This document shows, piece after piece, positions 59,194 to 64,000 of a stretch of 64,000 nt of DNA; the first letter of the stretch is position 1; every line of letters begins with the position of its first letter. Below the pieces are notes generated by a model. That model saw nothing but the letters and a program-made list of their open reading frames with translations, was not told where the DNA came from and ran no database searches. Origin of the DNA: Malania oleifera (Eukaryota > Streptophyta > Magnoliopsida > Santalales > Ximeniaceae); the NCBI RefSeq assembly GCF_029873635.1, contig NC_080423.1, positions 93,911,691 to 93,975,690 on the forward strand. Direction: 5' to 3'. The position numbers were made by a program, and so were the translations under genes.

Positions 59194-59531
59194 TGTTAGG
59201 TGGTTTAGGGCCTTCTCAATCTCAAAAGTTAGCTCAAGGGGTGAGGCTTTCCCTCACATTTAATAACTGACTTCCAGCCCCTTTTACAACCGACATGGGA
59301 TAACCCAACAATCTCCCCCTCACACATCAGGATCTCTCTCGGCAAGGCAACCATCGGGATCTCCCCCGACACGGCATACAAGGGTGAATGTTGGTGAACC
59401 AAGGCTTTGATACCAGTGTTAAGTGGTTTAGGATTTTCTCAACCCTAAAAGTTAGCTCAAGGGGTGAGACTCCCTCACATTTAATAACTGACCATCAATC
59501 CCTTTCACAACCAATTTAAGATAACCAAACA
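59194..59531 (-). mobile_element. TRIM C, 338 bp
   Basis: Direct repeats 59194-59310 and 59417-59531 share GTTAGCTCAAGGGGTGAG and CCTCACATTTAATAACTGAC. On the minus strand the primer site TGGTATCAAAGCC (59403-59415) lies 1 bp after the right LTR. A GAGGGGGAGA polypurine tract precedes the left one. A perfect target duplication CTATT lies at 59189-59193 and 59532-59536. It is inserted in the L1. Confidence 0.92.
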
Positions 59532-59605
59532 CTATTTTCAAAGCTTCTTAGAAATTAGAAGGCTGCTTGCATTTTCTAAAAATTGAGCAATGTGGACAAA
59601 GAGCT

Positions 59606-59710
<105 letters not shown>

Positions 59711-59739
59711 GAAATCAAAGATAAGCTTCTAGGATTTTA

Positions 59740-60870
59740 CTCTTGGCTTGCAAAACCTTCTAATAAGGATATTATTTCTTGAAATCTTGACTTTTAGTCT
59801 TTTTTCAAATTTTCTTAATTCAAGTTAGACAAAAGTCTCCTTGCTAATCTAGTTTATGATAAGAAATAAGAAAAAGCCATCTTTTCATTTTCCAATGACA
59901 AGGTTTCTGGCCCTGATGGCTTTAATGCCAATTTCTACAAGTTATGTTGATTTATCATTGAATAAGATGTTGCTATTGTTATATTAGAATACTACTTTAC
60001 CTAAAAGTTTAAATTGTTAGTTTGTAGGCAAACAATGTATATTAAGATTTAATACTCCCCCACACATGCAACTTGATAGCACATGGAGAGAAAAACACGC
60101 AATAAATAACATCAATGATAGGGAACACAATAATTTTTTAAACACCACACAATAAATGTAGGCAACAAGACTAGAGCCCAAACCCTCTTGGTAATTAACT
60201 CTGATACTATGCATCTTTCTTTGAAGACTTTAAGCTCTTGAAGCAAGTAAGCCACAAAGTTGGCTCCTAAGATGGGAAAAAAAAAAATTCTCTCCTTCAG
60301 ATTTTAGACCTATTGTTTGTTGCTATGTCATATACAAGTGTATCACAAATATTTTAGCTAATAGACTCCTAAGGTGCCTAACTTCTTTAATTTGAAAGCA
60401 AAGGATTGTGCATCCAAGATAACGTTTCTTTAACTTGAGATCTTCTGCATAATTACAATACTATTGGGATCATCTAAGGTTGTGTTTGGTTTGCGGAATG
60501 TCTATTCCTAGTAATAGAATGGAAAGGGATAAATTGGAAGCAAAATTGTACAAGATTATTATCATTTAGAATGGGAATGTCTATTCTTGCAAAGTCTTGA
60601 TCAAGTCAAGCATGAAATTGACCAGGGATTTCTAAAGGTCATTTACTTTTTCAGTATCTTGGCCTTCCTTTGACTACCAAGAAAGTTAACAAGTATGATT
60701 GTGCCGTTTTAGTTGAAAGAATCTCTTCAAAGATGCATGATTCATCTCATTCTTCCCTCTTATGTTGGTCGTCTTCAACTCATAAAATCACTCTCCCAAG
60801 TATATATGGATATTGGAGTCCTAGTATTCGACCTTGTTCATTCATCAAGTTGTGATTAAAGTTAAAGAGT
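59740..60870 (+). pseudogene. L1 ORF2 reverse transcriptase remnants
   Basis: EKAIFSFSNDKVSGPDGFNA with NFYKLC (about 59870-59945) is the AxxxKAPGPDG block. Text near 60290-60450 resembles the ISxCNVxYKxxxKxxxNRL block. KYDCAVLVERISSKM and SIYGYWSP at 60690-60830 match the downstream L1 region. All are separated by stops and frame changes. Confidence 0.7.
60478..60600. mobile_element. Possible MITE fragment in the L1
   Basis: GGTTGTGTTTGGTTTGCGGAATGTC with a later GGGAATGTCTATTC resembles one end of common hAT-like plant MITEs. No matching opposite end or target duplication was found. Confidence 0.25.
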
Positions 60871-61460
60871 AAATTTTTTAAGGCTTGCTTTGAAAGCGTA
60901 ATGACTAGAATGCATGGAGTTGTAAGGTTAACAGGTAGAAAACGTCTTTAAGACTCTTTTCATTCCTAAATAAAAGAAAGAAATCAGTGGTCGGATGATG
61001 CTTTGTTCTATGGTTCAAGCACCTCATTCCTAGGCCGTCTTTTATTTGTTGGTCGGCTGTATTGGACATGCCAATATTGATGACAATGGATATGCTTCTG
61101 CTAATCAGTGAGACTTAATTATTCTTCTTGCCTAGTTTGCAATGACTTAGTTGAAGCAAGGATCACATTTTTTTTGTTGGTTGCAGCCCTCAAGGATTCA
61201 CAGCAAGATTTCAAGATCCTTGGAATCTCATTGGAACGAGGACTGGAACAAGGTTTCTTCTATGGGCTCAAACTTTGCTGCTACAGTTCGCAAGTTAGCT
61301 TAGGCCGCATTACTTAAATCACATTTGAAAAGCATCGAACTCTCCTCTTCGAGCATATGCCTTCCGCTATTAATTCTATGAGAAAATTCTATTTGATGTC
61401 AGAAAGGAGTCTTTCTTTCGGGCTTATGATAGATATATTTTCTCCTTCATGTTTTGGATG

Positions 61461-61951
61461 GTTGTTTTCTAAATGATTGTGAAAAGTTCCATAGGTTGAC
61501 TCAGGTTTAAGCTTTTCCAAACTAGACCAGACCAGACCAAACCCAAACACACAACCCTAACCCCCCGCCCCCTAAAAAAAAACATGGTTGAAAGTGGATC
61601 CTCAAAGTGGAAACCTTCATTATTTCATTAGAGATAAATAATTCAAAGCCTTATGGAAGGCTAATATAGTTTTTGATGATGATGACAAGCTGAAAGCTTT
61701 GAAAAGAAAAGAAAATTTACTCGAGGTAAGGGAACTGGGGTGCCTCTTTACAGCTCTTCATTAACAATGCCATGACTCAGATGCTCACAGGGCAGGCAGG
61801 CAGGCCATAAATATTTCCATGCTCTCTCATTAACCAAAACTAATACATTTTACCTATCAACAGGATCGATTGAACATTTCAATAAGAAGTGAGAGCTGAG
61901 GGAAAGTAAATGGTCAGTCATCTGGCTCGGCTAGAACACGTTGCCATTCTT
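61461..61951. other. Intergenic, probably including the 3' UTR of the PILS gene
   Basis: No separate gene was seen. The 3' UTR of the minus-strand PILS gene should lie just below 61952. Confidence 0.45.
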
Positions 61952-63114
61952 CTAGAAGAGTACATGGAGATAGAGAACGACCCATCCAGCCATGGAGATG
62001 ACTGCAAAAATATGAACCCAGAACAGGATAGCAGCAGCCTCCCTACCACAACCTCTTAAACTGGCAACCGCACCTACAAAGAAGCAACAAGTTAACAGTG
62101 CAGTAATACACATGGTATTAAACTTGGAACATTGATTTAGAACTTTGATATATAAAATGTTTTTGATGAAGCTGGAACTGATCATTTAGTTGCTCAAAGT
62201 CTTATAAAAAATTGTAATGGAATAAATGGCACATGTAATCCTTTTCTAGGCCAACACTTGACTGAATGTGCAACATGATAATTCAAACATCTTGTCATAG
62301 CATCAAAAGAGAGAACAAAATTGAGCGTAACAGCAAGGCCCAAAGTCTCTTCGTCATATTTGATTTGCAGAATGGAATGGGTTAGGAATGGAAAGGAATG
62401 AAAATATGAATGGTAAGCATGATAAAATCAAGCAATAAATTCAATTCCATTTCATTCCTATATACCAAATGTGTAGTTAGGACGAGAGACCTAGAACTGA
62501 ATACACCTGATTTTTTTTTTTTAATACATACAATTCCTGCATGCGCAGGCATATTATAACATGTATTTTCAATCTGAATCATATAAGTAAAATCAGGCTT
62601 ACCAGCAAGCACAGATGTGGGCATTGAATGCTGAAGAAGTAAGACAAACCGGAACATCTTATCGCCAGGGGGAAGGAATCCAAGTTTATCGGCTAACATG
62701 ACAATGCCAAGTCCAGCAGGAGGAACCAAAACCAGCCGGCCAAAAATAATAGCAGCTGTTGTCCGTAGATCAAGTTTCGAACTTCCTGGTCCTACAAGCA
62801 ACCAAAGCATAGAAAAGCATCCTTCAGTTAAATGCAATCCAAAAGTGCAACAACAATTGATGGTATCCCCCCTCCCCCACCCCTGTGCTTGTATGTGTAA
62901 ATGCAATTCAAATGTAATGATACATGTTTTTCAAGTTCCCTGCTAAAAAAGTTTGTGGGGCTACTACTAGTAGGCCGAAACCGACAGATAAAGCACAAGT
63001 GGAAGTGACCTACGAAAGGGAAAAGAAAAAAAGTGAGACAATTATCGAGAAATAAACTCACCATCCACAAGGTTGCCTCCTAATGCCAACAAAATGCATG
63101 GAATCATGGCCTCC
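61952..63114 (-). CDS. PIN-LIKES (PILS) auxin carrier, last three coding exons
   Basis: PILS proteins are ER-membrane carriers that limit nuclear auxin. Three minus-strand exons join in phase with GT-AG borders: 63114-63062 (EAMIPCILLALGGNLVD), 62791-62603 (GPGSSKLDLRTTAAIIFGRL, then LADKLGFLPPGDKMFRFVLL and LQHSMPTSVLAG) and 62073-61952 (AVASLRGCGREAAAILFWVH to VLYLHVLF, stop at 61954-61952). The sequence matches the C-terminal transmembrane half of plant PILS proteins, probably the PILS2-like clade. The N-terminal exons lie beyond the window. The upstream intron is over 880 bp and contains a copia LTR from 63505. The penultimate intron has a MITE-like repeat. The exons look intact. Confidence 0.88.
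62355..62473. mobile_element. MITE-like inverted repeat in a PILS intron
   Basis: The left arm CATATTTGATTTGCAGAATGG and the reverse complement of the right arm, CACATTTGGTATATAGGAATG, agree at most positions with one gap. The whole is about 119 bp and could fold into a hairpin. No clean target duplication. Confidence 0.45.
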
Positions 63115-63504
63115 CTGATGGTAACCAACATTGTTAGATATTCATAAAAATCTAAAAAAATCATGTGAAAAAACCAACCAGACATTAAAAAACACTACTA
63201 GCATGCAATAAATATATAGAAGTATTATCTCTAAAATGAAAAAACAACCGTTCACACCCCATCCACCAACAAATGGGGAGACGGATTTGGTAAAAACATT
63301 CTGAACTATGCAAGTCAAATATTAAAAAAAGAAAAATTCTTACCCATGCTATATCATTGGGATCTACCAAGTACAAAGTGACATGTGATGAGGAAAAGTG
63401 AATCAAGATTATTGAGAATAAATTATGAAAATAAAAAATGGTGCACCATGGTACAAAACACCTAATTATGTTTTACTCTAGCAACAAGATTGTGAAGAAG
63501 AATA
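63115..63504. other. PILS intron sequence
   Basis: AT-rich, no exon recognised between the 63062-63114 exon and the LTR start at 63505. Confidence 0.5.
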
Positions 63505-64000
63505 TGTTAGTCTCAAGGTTTCATTAACCTAATTTGATGATAATAAACTATTTGATACTAATGACTTTGTGCTTTAGTTTTTTGTGATAGGATTAAGCCA
63601 TTGAAGTTGAATATTTGAAAGACGATTTGAAGGCTTTATTTGTTTTATTTGTACACATTTCTTGTAATGTTTTCAATCTTGTATATCTCTAAGAATATGA
63701 AGGTCATGACACTAGGATACTTAAACATGGAAAAACACACAAAATGAAGAAACTGTTCCAGGCAGCCTTACCAGAAAGGGGGAGGGACTGTCAACCAGTT
63801 TAGGCAGTAGCTAGGGGCAGTTCACCGATCCCCAGGAGGCAGTCAACTGATCCACCCAGATTTGCCTACAATGATCTGATTTTCTCAAACGGCTAGTGCT
63901 AGGTTGACCAGCCTCTGTAAGTGGTCAACCAGCCTGATCTGTATTAGATCCCAACGGATAGAGAACGGCTAGTTTTACTCTAATCTCTATATATATATGC
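63505..64000 (+). mobile_element. Start of a copia (SIRE/Maximus-like) LTR, cut by the window edge
   Basis: TGTTAGTCTCAAGG is followed by TTTGATGATAATAAAC, like the openings of the LTRs at 4375 and 56317. A GGCAGTCAACTGATCC / GGTCAACCAGCC motif array lies at about 63760-63950, and a TATA-like CTCTATATATATAT at 63985 onward. It is inserted in the PILS intron. Confidence 0.7.

Overview
This is nuclear DNA from a flowering plant, almost certainly a eudicot with a repeat-rich genome. The signs are AT-rich intergenic DNA, plant-type Ty1/copia and Ty3/gypsy LTR elements, TRIMs, RTE and L1 LINEs, a tRNA-type SINE, and two host genes of plant families. I cannot name the species. I see no rRNA, tRNA, CRISPR or prokaryotic feature.

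Layout. 1-13 kb is a stack of nested LTR elements. A gypsy LTR tail (1-919) and a copia LTR (about 1000-2489) are followed by a 342-bp TRIM with a perfect target duplication (2684-3025). Next is a minus-strand copia element (4149-12558, target duplication GCTCT) that has itself received at least three later insertions. 13-18 kb is AT-rich, with a SINE, a MITE-like repeat split by a copia LTR piece, a copia pol remnant, and a GC-rich retroposon-like insert. 18-26 kb is several related gypsy LTRs in both orientations, full of internal tandem repeats. 26-36 kb holds a candidate gypsy LTR and a large copia element (28224-36097) that keeps gag but no visible pol.

37-54 kb is the neighbourhood of the best host gene, a 573-aa RING-H2 ubiquitin ligase encoded in one exon (52114-53835). 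Its 5' non-coding exon may lie near 37.2-37.5 kb, which would make everything between a first intron of about 14 kb. Inside it sits the most striking object of the window: an LTR element at 37778-42709 with a perfect ATGTG target duplication, Met-tRNA primer site and polypurine tract. In place of gag-pol it carries copied fragments of at least three host genes: a STOP1-type zinc-finger factor, a class II trehalose-phosphate synthase, and a copper P1B-ATPase (HMA5 type). The ATPase piece lies between two pieces of the synthase. The same interval has a local duplication, a second TRIM, an RTE LINE with a 10-bp target duplication and a hAT-like element.

54-61.5 kb is a decayed L1 LINE carrying a solo copia LTR and a third TRIM. 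61.9-63.1 kb holds the last three coding exons of a PIN-LIKES (PILS) auxin carrier on the minus strand. Its upstream intron contains another copia LTR that runs off the window.

A pattern across the window: at least eight LTRs of different families carry an array of short dyad-like motifs just upstream of a TATA box. The motif differs between LTRs, but one palindrome, TCGTCGACGA, recurs in both copia-type and gypsy-type LTRs.
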